From Paenibacillus segetis (lineage in GTDB: Bacteria; Bacillota; Bacilli; Paenibacillales; Paenibacillaceae), in assembly GCF_014639155.1 (NCBI RefSeq), contig NZ_BMFT01000001.1, positions 2,542,001 to 2,606,000 on the forward strand: DNA of 64,000 bases. Direction: 5' to 3'. Each line of letters opens with the position of its first letter. The stretch's first letter is position 1. The translations under genes and the position numbers were made by a program. Below are positions 9,301 to 18,470 of this stretch, piece after piece. Below the pieces are notes generated by a model. That model made no database searches, was not told where the DNA came from, and saw only the letters and a program-made list of their open reading frames with translations.

Positions 9301-10272
9301 TCAACCAAGTTGTACTTCCCCAGAAAAAATATTGATGTTCTGCCCGTCATTACTTTTCAATATCAAAGCTCCTGAAGGATCTAACCCATCAGCAGTTCCT
9401 TGTATTTCACCACGAGCTGTCTTAACCGTTATTTTCTTGCCAATTGTAACGGATAATGCTTCCCATAGATGTCCAATCGGAGTAAATCCTTGTTCAAGAT
9501 ATAATTCATATAATTTTTCGAACTCGTTCATAACTGCACCTATCAACAAGGCGCGATCACAATCTCGACCACTCTCAATCTTGAGTGATGAAGCTATTCC
9601 CTTTAAGTCCGCCGGATAATCCTCAATACCCAAATTGACATCGATCCCCATACCCGCAACACAATAACGGATTAACTCATCTTCACCAACAGATTCAATC
9701 AGAATACCGCATACCTTACGTCCATCGACCAACAAATCGTTGGGCCATTTGATTCCAGTATTCACGCCAGTTACTGCACGTATGGCGCGACAAACCGCTA
9801 CCGCACATAACAAGGTGAGCTGGGGAGCACAAGATAGCGGGAGTTCCGGCCTTAGCAACAAGCTCATCCATATACCTTTACCCGCCGGAGAGAGCCATTT
9901 ACGCCCGTGTCGACCGCGTCCACTCGTTTGCTCCTCGGCAATAATAAGACTGCCTGAAGGGGCACCTTGTTCGGCAAGCAGGCGCATTTCCTCCTGTGTC
10001 GAGGTCGTCACATCAATTAACTTCAATCGTTGTCCGAACGAATTGGTTTTCAATGCTTTAATTACATCGGTATATTCTAACTTGTCTGGCTTACTGACCA
10101 GACGATACCCCCTGCGTGAAATGGCTTCAAACTCATAGCCCTCCAAACGCAGCTTATTGATTTGTTTCCAAACTGCAGTCCGGCTGATTCCAAGACGCCG
10201 GCTAATCTCTTCACCGGAAATATACTCTCCCGGAGTTTGCATCAACATATCCAGTAATTTGTTATCTTCCAC
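9301..10272 (-). CDS. birA: Bifunctional biotin-protein ligase / biotin operon repressor
   Basis: 323 residues. An N-terminal winged helix (about 5-60; EEISRRLGISRTAVWKQINK) precedes the catalytic domain with TTSTQEEM, GRGRHGRKW (biotinyl-AMP loop, about 117-125), KWPNDLLVDGRKVCGIL, and a C-terminal SH3-like domain. It attaches biotin to carboxylases and, with its DNA-binding domain, represses biotin genes. The start overlaps cca by 11 bases, as in the Bacillus order cca-birA. Confidence 0.95.
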   Translation of the reverse strand: MEDNKLLDMLMQTPGEYISGEEISRRLGISRTAVWKQINKLRLEGYEFEAISRRGYRLVSKPDKLEYTDVIKALKTNSFGQRLKLIDVTTSTQEEMRLLAEQGAPSGSLIIAEEQTSGRGRHGRKWLSPAGKGIWMSLLLRPELPLSCAPQLTLLCAVAVCRAIRAVTGVNTGIKWPNDLLVDGRKVCGILIESVGEDELIRYCVAGMGIDVNLGIEDYPADLKGIASSLKIESGRDCDRALLIGAVMNEFEKLYELYLEQGFTPIGHLWEALSVTIGKKITVKTARGEIQGTADGLDPSGALILKSNDGQNINIFSGEVQLG

Positions 10273-11569
10273 CTAGGTTCACCACGGCTTTCGCTTGTTC
10301 CAACAATAACTCTTTCTCGTTGGGTATTTCACCCATTGCAACACTAAGTAACCACTGTTTCATTAGTTCCCCTAGCCAAGGTCCGGCCTTTTTGCCAGTG
10401 ATGAAGAGAACCTCACTTCCACTTACAGCCAAATCCTGCACGCTATGTACAGTAACACCTTCGTGCCACTTACATGTTAACTCCAAGGCACGAAGCTCAG
10501 TCCCACTCCTTGTTGTATCAAGCATACAGCATTCCCTAAGCAGTATAGTTTGGCGCTTAAGCCACCTTGCAGCCACGGGTTTACCAAATCTGACTTGCAA
10601 CTGAACCCAGTTTATACGAAGCTGCTCTTCATTCTGCAGACTGATCTTTGATCTTATCTCGCTCCAGGCCTCATCGAACAAGACGATTTCTGAAGTGCTT
10701 TGTGCGACAGAATTGGAGAATGTCCAAGCTTTCATAAGACGGGATACTTCAGCACCAGAAATATCCAGGCCTTGCACTAACAACGACCAACGTATCTCCG
10801 AATCTTCTTCCTGAACATATACAATAGCCTCAAGTAGGTCTCTTCGTAGCTCACTAGGTAAAATAACGGGGACTTTAACGTAATGGAGTAACCCACTACG
10901 CTCAATCAAGGCCAGTCCACGGAGAGGATGTACACCAAGCACTATTTTCTCCAGTTCAACACGTATACGCTCCATAGCAATAAAAGACAGCTTATCTCTG
11001 CCCTCAAGTAATGCACGCCACATACTCTTTACTGGACGAAATGCGAAGTTAGCGGTGAAACGAATCCCCCTCATCATTCGTAAGGCATCCTCATCAAAAC
11101 GTTCGGCAGCAATTCCTACACAGCGAATGACACCTAACTCGATATCTTCCCGACCATGAAACGGATCAATTAGCGTACCATCTATATCACGAGCGATCGC
11201 ATTCATCGTAAAATCACGGCGCTGCAAGTCCTCCGTGATATCATCCACATATTCAACACTTAAAGGGCGACGATGATCTCCATAGGATGATTCCTTACGG
11301 AATGTCGTCACCTCAAAATGATAATCTGCCATTAGAACAGTAACTGTACCGTGCTGTATCCCCGTTGGTACTGTACGTTCGAACAGCTCAATCACCTGTT
11401 CCGGATTTGCCGAAGTTGCAATATCCATATCATGTACTGGACGCCCCATCAACTCATCACGTACACAGCCTCCCACAAAGTACCCCTGAAAGCCACTCTC
11501 AAGCAGCTTTCGAAGTACCTCCTCCCCCTGACGTTGCATCAGGGGGTCTACCTGTTTCCATGAAATCAT
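10262..11569 (-). CDS. cca: CCA tRNA nucleotidyltransferase
   Basis: About 435 residues. The nucleotidyltransferase head shows GGCVRDELMGRPVHDMDIATSA and RRDFTMNAIARD, with the catalytic Asp pair in DMDIAT; KxxRRD-like and ERIRVELEK motifs follow. It adds or repairs the 3' CCA of tRNAs. I chose the ATG at 11569 because AAGGAGG lies 10 bases upstream; upstream in-frame TTG codons sit too close to that site. It is followed directly by birA. Confidence 0.94.
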   Translation of the reverse strand: MISWKQVDPLMQRQGEEVLRKLLESGFQGYFVGGCVRDELMGRPVHDMDIATSANPEQVIELFERTVPTGIQHGTVTVLMADYHFEVTTFRKESSYGDHRRPLSVEYVDDITEDLQRRDFTMNAIARDIDGTLIDPFHGREDIELGVIRCVGIAAERFDEDALRMMRGIRFTANFAFRPVKSMWRALLEGRDKLSFIAMERIRVELEKIVLGVHPLRGLALIERSGLLHYVKVPVILPSELRRDLLEAIVYVQEEDSEIRWSLLVQGLDISGAEVSRLMKAWTFSNSVAQSTSEIVLFDEAWSEIRSKISLQNEEQLRINWVQLQVRFGKPVAARWLKRQTILLRECCMLDTTRSGTELRALELTCKWHEGVTVHSVQDLAVSGSEVLFITGKKAGPWLGELMKQWLLSVAMGEIPNEKELLLEQAKAVVNLGGR

Positions 11570-11584
11570 CTTCAACAAGCCTCC

Positions 11585-12745
11585 TTAGCCACAAGCCGGG
11601 TTCAAAAGAGGTGCTTTCTGACCAAGTACCCGATAATAAATCGATTCATACTGGGACATGATCGCTTCACTACTAAATTCATGATTTGCACGGAATAAAC
11701 AAGACTCTCTTATTTCCTTTGCAAGCTTCTCGTTCTTCAACAATAAAACACAATAATCTGCCATTTGACGCGTAACACCGATTGGAGCAAGAAAACCTGT
11801 CTCGCCGTGTGTGACCAGTTCTGGAATCCCTCCAGCTACACTGCCAACCGTTGGTACACCACAAGCCATCGCTTCCAATGCTACAAGCCCAAAGCTCTCC
11901 TTCTCCGAAGGAAGGAGTAAAATATCAGCCATGGAAATAACATGTGCGATATCATCTTGCTTCCCGAGAAAATGAACCCGATCTTCTAAGCCCATTTCTT
12001 TAATCTTAGATTGAATCTTAGGAAGTTCAGGCCCTTCTCCTACAAATAAAAGGCGTGATGGAACCTGCTCATTTACCATTTTAAAAATATCTACAACGTC
12101 GCTTACCCGTTTGACCGGACGAAAGTTAGAAATATGCATGAGCACTTTTTCTTCCGGCTGAGCGAAGTCGCTACGGCATTTGCTGGCGTCACGCGGATGA
12201 TACACCCTTTCATCCACAAAATTGTAGGTCAAATCGATATCTCTTGTGATATCGAGTACTTCTCTAGTTTCCCTCATTAAATCACGAGATACACTGGTTA
12301 CTGCATCACTCTCATTGATAGCTAGACGGATCAAGTCCTTAAGCGATTCGTCTTGGGCAAGCACAGTAATATCCGTTCCATGAAGGGTAGTCACTACCTT
12401 TAGCTTATCTCCGACCATTTGTTTCGCCAGGAATGCGCAGACCGCATGGGGAACAGCATAATGGACATGTAAGATATCCAGCTGCTGCGTCTTGGCTACT
12501 TGGGCCATTTTTGTCGCCAGCGATAAATCATAAGGCGGATAACGGAATACATAATAATCACTAACATCTACTTCGTGATAAATGATGTTTTTATGAAAGC
12601 TACCCAGCCGAAAAGGGACACTATGAGATATAAAATGAACTTCATGCCCTTTCTCGGCGAGAAGCTTGCCGAGCTCAGTCGCCACAACCCCCGATCCGCC
12701 AAGCGACGGATAGCAGGTAATGCCAATTTTTAAGAATCGGTCCAT
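11585..12745 (-). CDS. bshA: N-acetyl-alpha-D-glucosaminyl-L-malate synthase (bacillithiol)
   Basis: 386 residues, a GT4 glycosyltransferase. It begins with the GITCYPSLGGSGVVATELG signature of BshA and has HVHYAVPHA and the retaining GT motif ESFGLVALEAMACG near residue 283. It transfers GlcNAc to L-malate, the first step of bacillithiol synthesis. It lies between bshB1 and cca exactly as ypjH does in B. subtilis. Confidence 0.95.
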   Translation of the reverse strand: MDRFLKIGITCYPSLGGSGVVATELGKLLAEKGHEVHFISHSVPFRLGSFHKNIIYHEVDVSDYYVFRYPPYDLSLATKMAQVAKTQQLDILHVHYAVPHAVCAFLAKQMVGDKLKVVTTLHGTDITVLAQDESLKDLIRLAINESDAVTSVSRDLMRETREVLDITRDIDLTYNFVDERVYHPRDASKCRSDFAQPEEKVLMHISNFRPVKRVSDVVDIFKMVNEQVPSRLLFVGEGPELPKIQSKIKEMGLEDRVHFLGKQDDIAHVISMADILLLPSEKESFGLVALEAMACGVPTVGSVAGGIPELVTHGETGFLAPIGVTRQMADYCVLLLKNEKLAKEIRESCLFRANHEFSSEAIMSQYESIYYRVLGQKAPLLNPACG

Positions 12746-12784
12746 AAACCGGGGGCCTCCTTTTGTATCTTGCTTAATCTTATT

Positions 12785-13498
12785 TTATGTGCGAATAGGC
12801 CCAAATAGATTCACCACGTAAGGTGACTTCACGGCAAAACCTTCGGCGTATGGAATTAGCTTCCTTTGCCCAAGCAGGGCATCCCTTGCCTTAACGCGCT
12901 CTACATATCCTTGATTCAAAGGGGTCAGCGCTACATCTTGATCTGGTGAAACCTGTCCAAATTGGGATTGATAACAGCCTAGTGCCGCTTCTTTCTTCCC
13001 ATAATAATCGGTTACATCTACGAGCAAATCTGGAGTTTTCCAGTCATTAATGAAATAGAAATACAAATCAGGCGCAGGAACTGCGGGTTGCTCCGGCATA
13101 TAACGACGTAGCTTTGCGTTAAACACAGCTTCCTCTACAAGCTTACTGCATGCAACATGGTCCGGATGACGGTCTTCCCAATAAGGAGCAAAGATGACAC
13201 TTGGAGCATGAAGTCGAATGACCTCCGTGACAGCTGCAACATGATCAGGTGTGACATACAACCCGCGATCAGGTAGTCCCAAATTGCAGCGCATCGTAAC
13301 TCCTAGCACTTCGGAAGCTGCAGCAGCCTCCTTTTTGCGCAATTCAACATTACCATTAGAAGATAATTCAGCTGCTGTCAGGTCGCAAATACCAACCTTT
13401 GAACCTGCAGCGACCTGTTTAGCTATCAATCCGGACATCCCAATCTCTGCGTCATCAGCATGTGCACCAAAAATTAGAATATCTAAATTCTCACTCAT
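12785..13498 (-). CDS. bshB1: Bacillithiol biosynthesis deacetylase
   Basis: 237 residues of the LmbE/PIG-L family. Zinc motif FGAHADDAEIG at 10-20 (AHxDD) and RHPDHVACS near 109. It deacetylates GlcNAc-malate to GlcN-malate. The ATG shares bases with the mgsA stop (TAATG), implying translational coupling in mgsA-bshB1-bshA. Confidence 0.94.
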   Translation of the reverse strand: MSENLDILIFGAHADDAEIGMSGLIAKQVAAGSKVGICDLTAAELSSNGNVELRKKEAAAASEVLGVTMRCNLGLPDRGLYVTPDHVAAVTEVIRLHAPSVIFAPYWEDRHPDHVACSKLVEEAVFNAKLRRYMPEQPAVPAPDLYFYFINDWKTPDLLVDVTDYYGKKEAALGCYQSQFGQVSPDQDVALTPLNQGYVERVKARDALLGQRKLIPYAEGFAVKSPYVVNLFGPIRT

Positions 13499-13917
13499 TA
13501 GGATAGCTCCGGCTTATGTAATTCAACTAGCTCGCGCCAACCAAAATCACCACGGTCAAGTGCACGCACCAGAATTTCTGCCGTTGCCATATTCGTAGCA
13601 ACTGGAATACCGTGAACATCACAAAGACGAAGTAATGCTGTAATATCTGGTTCATGTGGTTGAGCTAACAATGGATCACGCAGGAAAATAACAAGGTCCA
13701 TCTCGTTCTGTGCAATTAACGATCCGATCTGCTGATCCCCTCCAAGCGGTCCAGACAAGAAACGGTGAATGGTTAAGTTTGTGTTCTCCATAATTCTCAA
13801 TCCAGTAGTTCCTGTAGAGTAAAGCTTCTTATCCTTAAAGACATGTTCATATGCAATAACAAAGTTGACAATATCTTCTTTCTTCCGGTCATGTGCAATA
13901 AATGCTATATTCATCAT
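13498..13917 (-). CDS. mgsA: Methylglyoxal synthase
   Basis: About 139 residues. Phosphate-binding STGTTG (about 36-41), [11 protein letters not shown] (about 62-72) with catalytic Asp, and FLRDPL (about 85-90) are visible. It converts dihydroxyacetone phosphate to methylglyoxal, a glycolytic overflow route whose product is detoxified with bacillithiol, made by the two following genes. ATG at 13917 lies 9 bases after AAGGAG; a TTG one codon upstream is also possible. Confidence 0.95.
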   Translation of the reverse strand: MMNIAFIAHDRKKEDIVNFVIAYEHVFKDKKLYSTGTTGLRIMENTNLTIHRFLSGPLGGDQQIGSLIAQNEMDLVIFLRDPLLAQPHEPDITALLRLCDVHGIPVATNMATAEILVRALDRGDFGWRELVELHKPELS

Positions 13918-13933
13918 CAATCATATCTCCTTA

Positions 13934-14737
13934 TCAGTCCACAAAATGTTCGAATCCATATATCATTCCTTTATATTCTAGCACTTTCTTAATTGCTAAG
14001 TTAACCCCTGGCATATACCCAGACCGTTCGTATGAATCGTGGCGAATTTTCAGTGTTTGGCCAAAACCACCAAAGATAACCTCCTGCTGTGCAAACACAC
14101 CCGGAAGACGAACGCTATGGATGCGGAACCCGTTATAGTAACCACCTCTTGAACCATCTATCAGTTCTTCTTCCTGTGGATTACCTTGACGAAGTTCCTT
14201 CCGATTCTCAGCGATTAACTCAGCTGTCTTAACCGCTGTCCCCGAAGGAGCGTCTAATTTCTGGTCACCATGATACTCGATGATTTCCAAATGAGGAAAA
14301 TATTTAGCCGCTTGCGCAGCAAATTTCATCATCAGAATAGCACCTATAGAGAAATTAGGAGCTATCAATCCCCCAATCCCACACTCACGGCACTGCTTGT
14401 CCAGATCCTCGATTTGCTCTGTGGTAAATCCTGTCGTACCAACAACTGGTGACACACCATGTTTTATTGCCAGCGTGGTGTTACTATATGCCGACTGAGG
14501 TGTAGTAAAATCTACAAGCACTTGTGGTCTACTCTCAACCAACGCCAACTCCAAATCTTGACTTAAAGTAATACCACAAGGTGGCAATCCAACCAGTGTC
14601 CCTGCATCCATTCCCTCTTCTGTTATGTTAATCGCCGCTACTAGTTGAAGTGTCGGATCTTCCAATACCATCTTCACAACTTCTTTACCCATCCTGCCAG
14701 CAGCACCGGCAACAGCTACTCTGATATTTTCTGACAT
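13934..14737 (-). CDS. dapB: 4-hydroxy-tetrahydrodipicolinate reductase
   Basis: 267 residues. NAD(P)-binding VAGAAGRMGKEVV at the N-terminus, DFTTP and VVGTTGF in the middle, and the catalytic segment YHGDQKLDAPSGTA. The catalytic His and Lys are kept, but the second His of the usual HH pair is Gly. The enzyme works in lysine and diaminopimelate synthesis. First gene of dapB-mgsA-bshB1-bshA. The 138 bases upstream contain an 8-bp inverted repeat, ATTGACCA / TGGTCAAT, of unknown role. Confidence 0.95.
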   Translation of the reverse strand: MSENIRVAVAGAAGRMGKEVVKMVLEDPTLQLVAAINITEEGMDAGTLVGLPPCGITLSQDLELALVESRPQVLVDFTTPQSAYSNTTLAIKHGVSPVVGTTGFTTEQIEDLDKQCRECGIGGLIAPNFSIGAILMMKFAAQAAKYFPHLEIIEYHGDQKLDAPSGTAVKTAELIAENRKELRQGNPQEEELIDGSRGGYYNGFRIHSVRLPGVFAQQEVIFGGFGQTLKIRHDSYERSGYMPGVNLAIKKVLEYKGMIYGFEHFVD

Positions 14738-14875
14738 AATATTAATTCCTCACTTCCTCTAGATTGGTGATTGACCACTGCGATCCTTAAACCGTTGCTC
14801 TATAGCGGTACTGGTCAATTCCTTTGATTGTAATCGAATATAGGCTTATATTACTACAGCATATGAAGGCCCTGC

Positions 14876-15208
14876 CTATTCGGTGTCCTTTTTACTCCAG
14901 CGATTAGCGTCACGAGTTGAAAATTTGTGCATCACTTTATCATGCGCTTCAGCCAGGTCGATTCCCAGTGAATTTGCGAAACAAATAGTAATGAACAAAA
15001 TATCACCCAGTTCAAGTTCAATGGAATTATCCGGTTCACTATCTTTCTTGGGCTTCTCACCATAAGTATGATTCACTTCACGTGCAAGCTCACCAACTTC
15101 TTCACTCATACGAGCTAACATGCTTAGCGGGCTAAAATAACCCTCTTTGAATTGGGAGATGTAATCATCGACTTCGCGTTGCAGTTCTGCAAGAGATTTT
15201 TCTTTCAA
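14876..15208 (-). CDS. MazG-type nucleotide pyrophosphohydrolase (YpjD)
   Basis: 110 residues with EEVGELAREVN (about 35-45) and LELGDILF (about 65-72), the EEXXE and EXXD metal motifs of the all-alpha NTP pyrophosphohydrolases. The family hydrolyses nucleoside triphosphates, often non-canonical ones, to monophosphates. Same place relative to dapB as ypjD in B. subtilis. Confidence 0.88.
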   Translation of the reverse strand: MKEKSLAELQREVDDYISQFKEGYFSPLSMLARMSEEVGELAREVNHTYGEKPKKDSEPDNSIELELGDILFITICFANSLGIDLAEAHDKVMHKFSTRDANRWSKKDTE

Positions 15209-15368
15209 TAATAGGGCCTCCCGTCAAGTTGTCAGGTTTTAAACCTATGTTATCGTAAAGACGTTTTGAAAACAAATCATTTTTTAATGTATTTAAAAAA
15301 AGGTATACTAAGGAAGAATGCACACAATATAAGAGATACTTCAACATTTTAAGCAGGTGAGGGATTAA

Positions 15369-16238
15369 ATGAATACTAACAGGTTAACCAACTATATCAA
15401 ACCAGTGCTGGCAATATTACTTGGTACCGCGATCTATGCTTTCGGGCTACTCTATTTCATTATACCCAATAAATTGATGGAAGGCGGGGTTACAGGGGTT
15501 ACTATTTTACTAAATTATGCCTTTAATATCTCCCCCTCACTCTCGAACTTTGTTCTAAACGTCCCACTATTTCTTGTAGGGTGGAAAATTCTTGGTGGAC
15601 GCCAGATCGTATATACTGGAGTTGGAATTTCATCACTTACATTTTTTCTGTGGTTGTTCGAAAGATTGATTGAAACCGGATGGATCGTTCCGTTTACAAC
15701 TGAACGTGATTATATCCTCGTTTCTTTATATGCTGGGGTAACTTTAGGAGCTGGGCTTGGCATTGTGTTCCGTTTCGGTGGTACAACCGGTGGTTCTGAT
15801 ATCGTAGCACGAATATTAGGACGTAAGTATGGATGGAGTATGGGACAAATAATCCTCAGCATCGATATCATTATTATTGGACTATCACTTATATACATTA
15901 AGAAGGAAAACATCCTTTATACACTTGTTGCAGTATACATAGCCTCAAAAGTTATCGATTTTATTCAAGAAGGAGCCTATTCCGCCAAAGCCTTCACCAT
16001 TATAAGCGACTACGCTCCTGAAATTGCGGATATTATTACGAAGGATATGGAACGTGGGGTTACTCTAATTCCAGCTATCGGCGCATACTCCAAACAAGCC
16101 AAACATATGGCATATTGTGTAGTATCCAGACAGGAGATAAGACGTCTAACCACAATCGCCAAATCAGTCGATCCTAGGGCATTCATCATTATCAGCGAGG
16201 TACATGATGTTCACGGTGAGGGATTTAAAGAAGAATAA
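15369..16238 (+). CDS. YitT-family (DUF2179) membrane protein, YpjC-like
   Basis: 289 residues, first plus-strand gene. Five to six hydrophobic helices in residues 10-205, with the family motif GLLYFIIPNKLMEGGVTG near 27 and RFGGTTGGSDI near 134, then a soluble C-terminal DUF2179 domain (about 215-280). Members are membrane proteins of unclear function, some proposed to be involved in sulfur or metabolite export. AGGTGAGGG precedes the ATG. It is divergent from the MazG gene, as ypjC/ypjD are neighbours in B. subtilis. Confidence 0.85.
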   Translation: MNTNRLTNYIKPVLAILLGTAIYAFGLLYFIIPNKLMEGGVTGVTILLNYAFNISPSLSNFVLNVPLFLVGWKILGGRQIVYTGVGISSLTFFLWLFERLIETGWIVPFTTERDYILVSLYAGVTLGAGLGIVFRFGGTTGGSDIVARILGRKYGWSMGQIILSIDIIIIGLSLIYIKKENILYTLVAVYIASKVIDFIQEGAYSAKAFTIISDYAPEIADIITKDMERGVTLIPAIGAYSKQAKHMAYCVVSRQEIRRLTTIAKSVDPRAFIIISEVHDVHGEGFKEE

Positions 16239-16359
16239 ATTTGGGTTTTTAGTACAATTTCCGCATCCAGGTAGGTGATCAACTATACTTGTACTTGAAC
16301 TGAAGGTTCCACCGTTTCCTCTGCTAGCAACGGTCGGTCATACGTTATGGCCACCCGGA

Positions 16360-17163
16360 GTGGTACATGCCAAACGTCAATTTAACGTATTTGACATCAT
16401 CATATGTATCAATGGCACACTCTATATGGAGGAGAACGGGATTCAATATGACATCGAAGAAGGCATGATGCTGGTACTTGAGCCTGGAAAGGAACATCGC
16501 GGCTACCGTCCGACCGATGCTGATACCGAGGTTTATTGGATTCATTTTCAATATCCCCCGACCTCGAAACCGATGCTCGTCGAGAAGAATAATTGGCAGC
16601 AACCTTTGCTGAACCGAACGGATCAGGATACCGAGGCACATCCGGGCATGGTGGACGTTCCCAAGTTCACTGCCATAGATTTGCGTATCATTAGACCGCT
16701 TCTAAAGGAAATGATAAAAGTACATAGCGTGCTTTCTGCGTACCGCTCCTACGAACTGCAAACTTTATTCGGCCGCTTTCTCATGGAACTGCAAAACGGC
16801 ATGAGAAAGAGCAGCCCGCAAGCCCGCTCCCTTTTTCTCGGCGAGAAAGTAGCTTCCTATTTGGCAGACCACCTGGAGTTGCCCTTTGACTCCATACAAA
16901 TGGAAAGCGACCTGCACTACCATTTCGATTATTTAGCGCGCTGTTTGAAGCAGTATTCAGGAATGAGTCCCCTGCAATATAGGCATCATCTTCAGATTGA
17001 ACGTGCCAAACAACTATTGGTGCATTCGGAACTACCCCTGATCGAAATCGGTGAACAATGCGGATTTCGTGATAATAACTATTTTACGCGCCTGTTCAAA
17101 CGCCAAACTTCATTTACGCCAGGAGAGTACCGAAAGCGATATCAGTTCATTGTTATGGATTAA
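16360..17163 (+). CDS. AraC-family transcriptional regulator, start codon uncertain
   Basis: An N-terminal cupin-like sensor (LYMEENGIQYDIEEGMMLVLEPG) and a C-terminal AraC double helix-turn-helix (about 155-262 in this numbering; IGEQCGFRDNNYFTRLFKRQ) are clear. The listed start is the only usual one, GTG at 16360, but it has no ribosome binding site and cuts the cupin. The open frame continues upstream with family-like residues (PPFPLLATVGHTLWPPG) to a stop at 16276. Within it, an ATA at 16285 has AGGTGA six bases before it, giving about 292 residues, the normal length. It likely regulates the adjacent fucosidase gene. It could be a start-codon mutant. Confidence 0.8.
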   Translation: MVHAKRQFNVFDIIICINGTLYMEENGIQYDIEEGMMLVLEPGKEHRGYRPTDADTEVYWIHFQYPPTSKPMLVEKNNWQQPLLNRTDQDTEAHPGMVDVPKFTAIDLRIIRPLLKEMIKVHSVLSAYRSYELQTLFGRFLMELQNGMRKSSPQARSLFLGEKVASYLADHLELPFDSIQMESDLHYHFDYLARCLKQYSGMSPLQYRHHLQIERAKQLLVHSELPLIEIGEQCGFRDNNYFTRLFKRQTSFTPGEYRKRYQFIVMD

Positions 17164-17181
17164 CAATAATACGATTCATGC

Positions 17182-17216
17182 AAAAAAAACGGCAGCCATG
17201 TATGGGCTGCCGATTT
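17182..17216. terminator. Bidirectional terminator between the AraC and GH29 genes
   Basis: Perfect 8-bp stem CGGCAGCC / GGCTGCCG (17190-17197 with 17205-17212) flanked by eight A on the left and ATTTT on the right, so it can stop the convergent araC and fucosidase transcripts. Confidence 0.85.
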
Positions 17217-17251
17217 TGCATTTTATTCCTTCCTCAAGTCCGTGGACTAAA

Positions 17252-18223
17252 TCACTTTCTAAACAACCAGTTTTCAGGAATAGCTTGAAGCTCTTTCGGC
17301 TGCCGAAATGTTTCTCCGATTTCCTTAAAGCGGTCCATAACATTTGTATCCAACAACCCATGTTGATTTGGGGCACCATTTAATAAGAATGTCACGTTGT
17401 GTTTGTTCGCATCAAGAACTTTGTCCAGTACCCAGTCAGTTGTTTTAAGCTCCATCGTCGTATCCGTCGCTCTCCAGAACCACGTTTCCGTCAGTATATT
17501 ACAGCTCGCCCCTGGGCCTGCAAACGAGTCCTCTATTTCTTGCCCGGCAGCATTTTCATAAAAAACAATATCCGTATGATCCAGAGTGGATTCACAGCTA
17601 ATATTCATCAATAAGCATTTCGGCTGCAATCTTTTAACTAAATCATTAATTTCGTCGAAAGGAAGGTCCTCATAATTAGGTCCACCCCAATGAGCGTTCC
17701 AGCCGTCAATAATCAGAAATGGAATGTCGCCATAACTTGTTAGCAATTCCTCGATTTGATTTTTTATAAACTGTTTATCATCTGGAGTGCATTTTTTCCG
17801 GCCGATTTGATGGTGCAGGTCCAGCATTGAGAAATAGAGACCCGCATCAATCCCTTCCTGCCTAAACGCATCAAGATATTCCTTGACAACATCCCTAGGA
17901 CTGGTTGCATTTCGGATGCAGTGCTCTGTATACCGAGTAGGCCATAAGCTGAATCCCTCATGATGCTTTGCGGTCAGTGCAGCAAATTTCATTCCCGCGG
18001 ATTTGGCAGCCTTCGCCCATTGCTTGCAATCCAGTTGGTCCGGATTCCAAGCCTTTGGATCGAATGGGAATCTGCGAGGTTCATCTTGATTCTCATGCCC
18101 ATATTCCCAATCTTTCATCTCCGTTTCGGCAAACTGAAATGTAGCGCTATTAAAGTGAATAAACATTCCAAGTCTTTGATTCACGAACCATCGTTGTCTT
18201 TGTACCAAGTCTTGATTATCCAT
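17252..18223 (-). CDS. Alpha-L-fucosidase-like glycoside hydrolase (GH29)
   Basis: 323 residues with the GH29 barrel pattern: WFVNQRLGMFIHF at the start, AKSAGMKFAALTAKHHEGFSLW (about 70-92), and IIDGWNAHWGGPN near residue 168 where the GH29 nucleophile Asp lies. No signal peptide, so it would act inside the cell on an imported fucoside. It is shorter than usual GH29 enzymes because the C-terminal beta domain is absent. GAGGAGG lies 7 bases before the ATG. Convergent with the AraC gene. The pair interrupts the ypjC-ypjB order known from Bacillus, suggesting later insertion. Confidence 0.8.
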   Translation of the reverse strand: MDNQDLVQRQRWFVNQRLGMFIHFNSATFQFAETEMKDWEYGHENQDEPRRFPFDPKAWNPDQLDCKQWAKAAKSAGMKFAALTAKHHEGFSLWPTRYTEHCIRNATSPRDVVKEYLDAFRQEGIDAGLYFSMLDLHHQIGRKKCTPDDKQFIKNQIEELLTSYGDIPFLIIDGWNAHWGGPNYEDLPFDEINDLVKRLQPKCLLMNISCESTLDHTDIVFYENAAGQEIEDSFAGPGASCNILTETWFWRATDTTMELKTTDWVLDKVLDANKHNVTFLLNGAPNQHGLLDTNVMDRFKEIGETFRQPKELQAIPENWLFRK

Positions 18224-18388
18224 AAAATAACCTCCTCAAGTTATCTGGTAATAGTTCACCATCATATGATATCTACCACTCTAATGGATTATCATCCTTG
18301 ATACATCTAACAAAATCGATATTATATCGTACAATTTCTACATTTATTCATATCATCTTCAAATGGCTGCCATGATAAAATAAAAAAA

Positions 18389-18424
18389 ATGACATTCCAA
18401 ACTAATAACTGTTTGATGTCATTT
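18389..18424. terminator. Bidirectional terminator after ypjB
   Basis: ATGACAT (18389-18395) pairs with ATGTCAT (18416-18422); an inner CAAAC/GTTTG pair extends it. It has A-rich left and T-rich right flanks. It separates the YpjB gene from the fucosidase. Confidence 0.75.
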
Positions 18425-18470
18425 TTATTCTTATGTTGAGAAGTCGAATATCAACAGCGAAAGTAAATAG

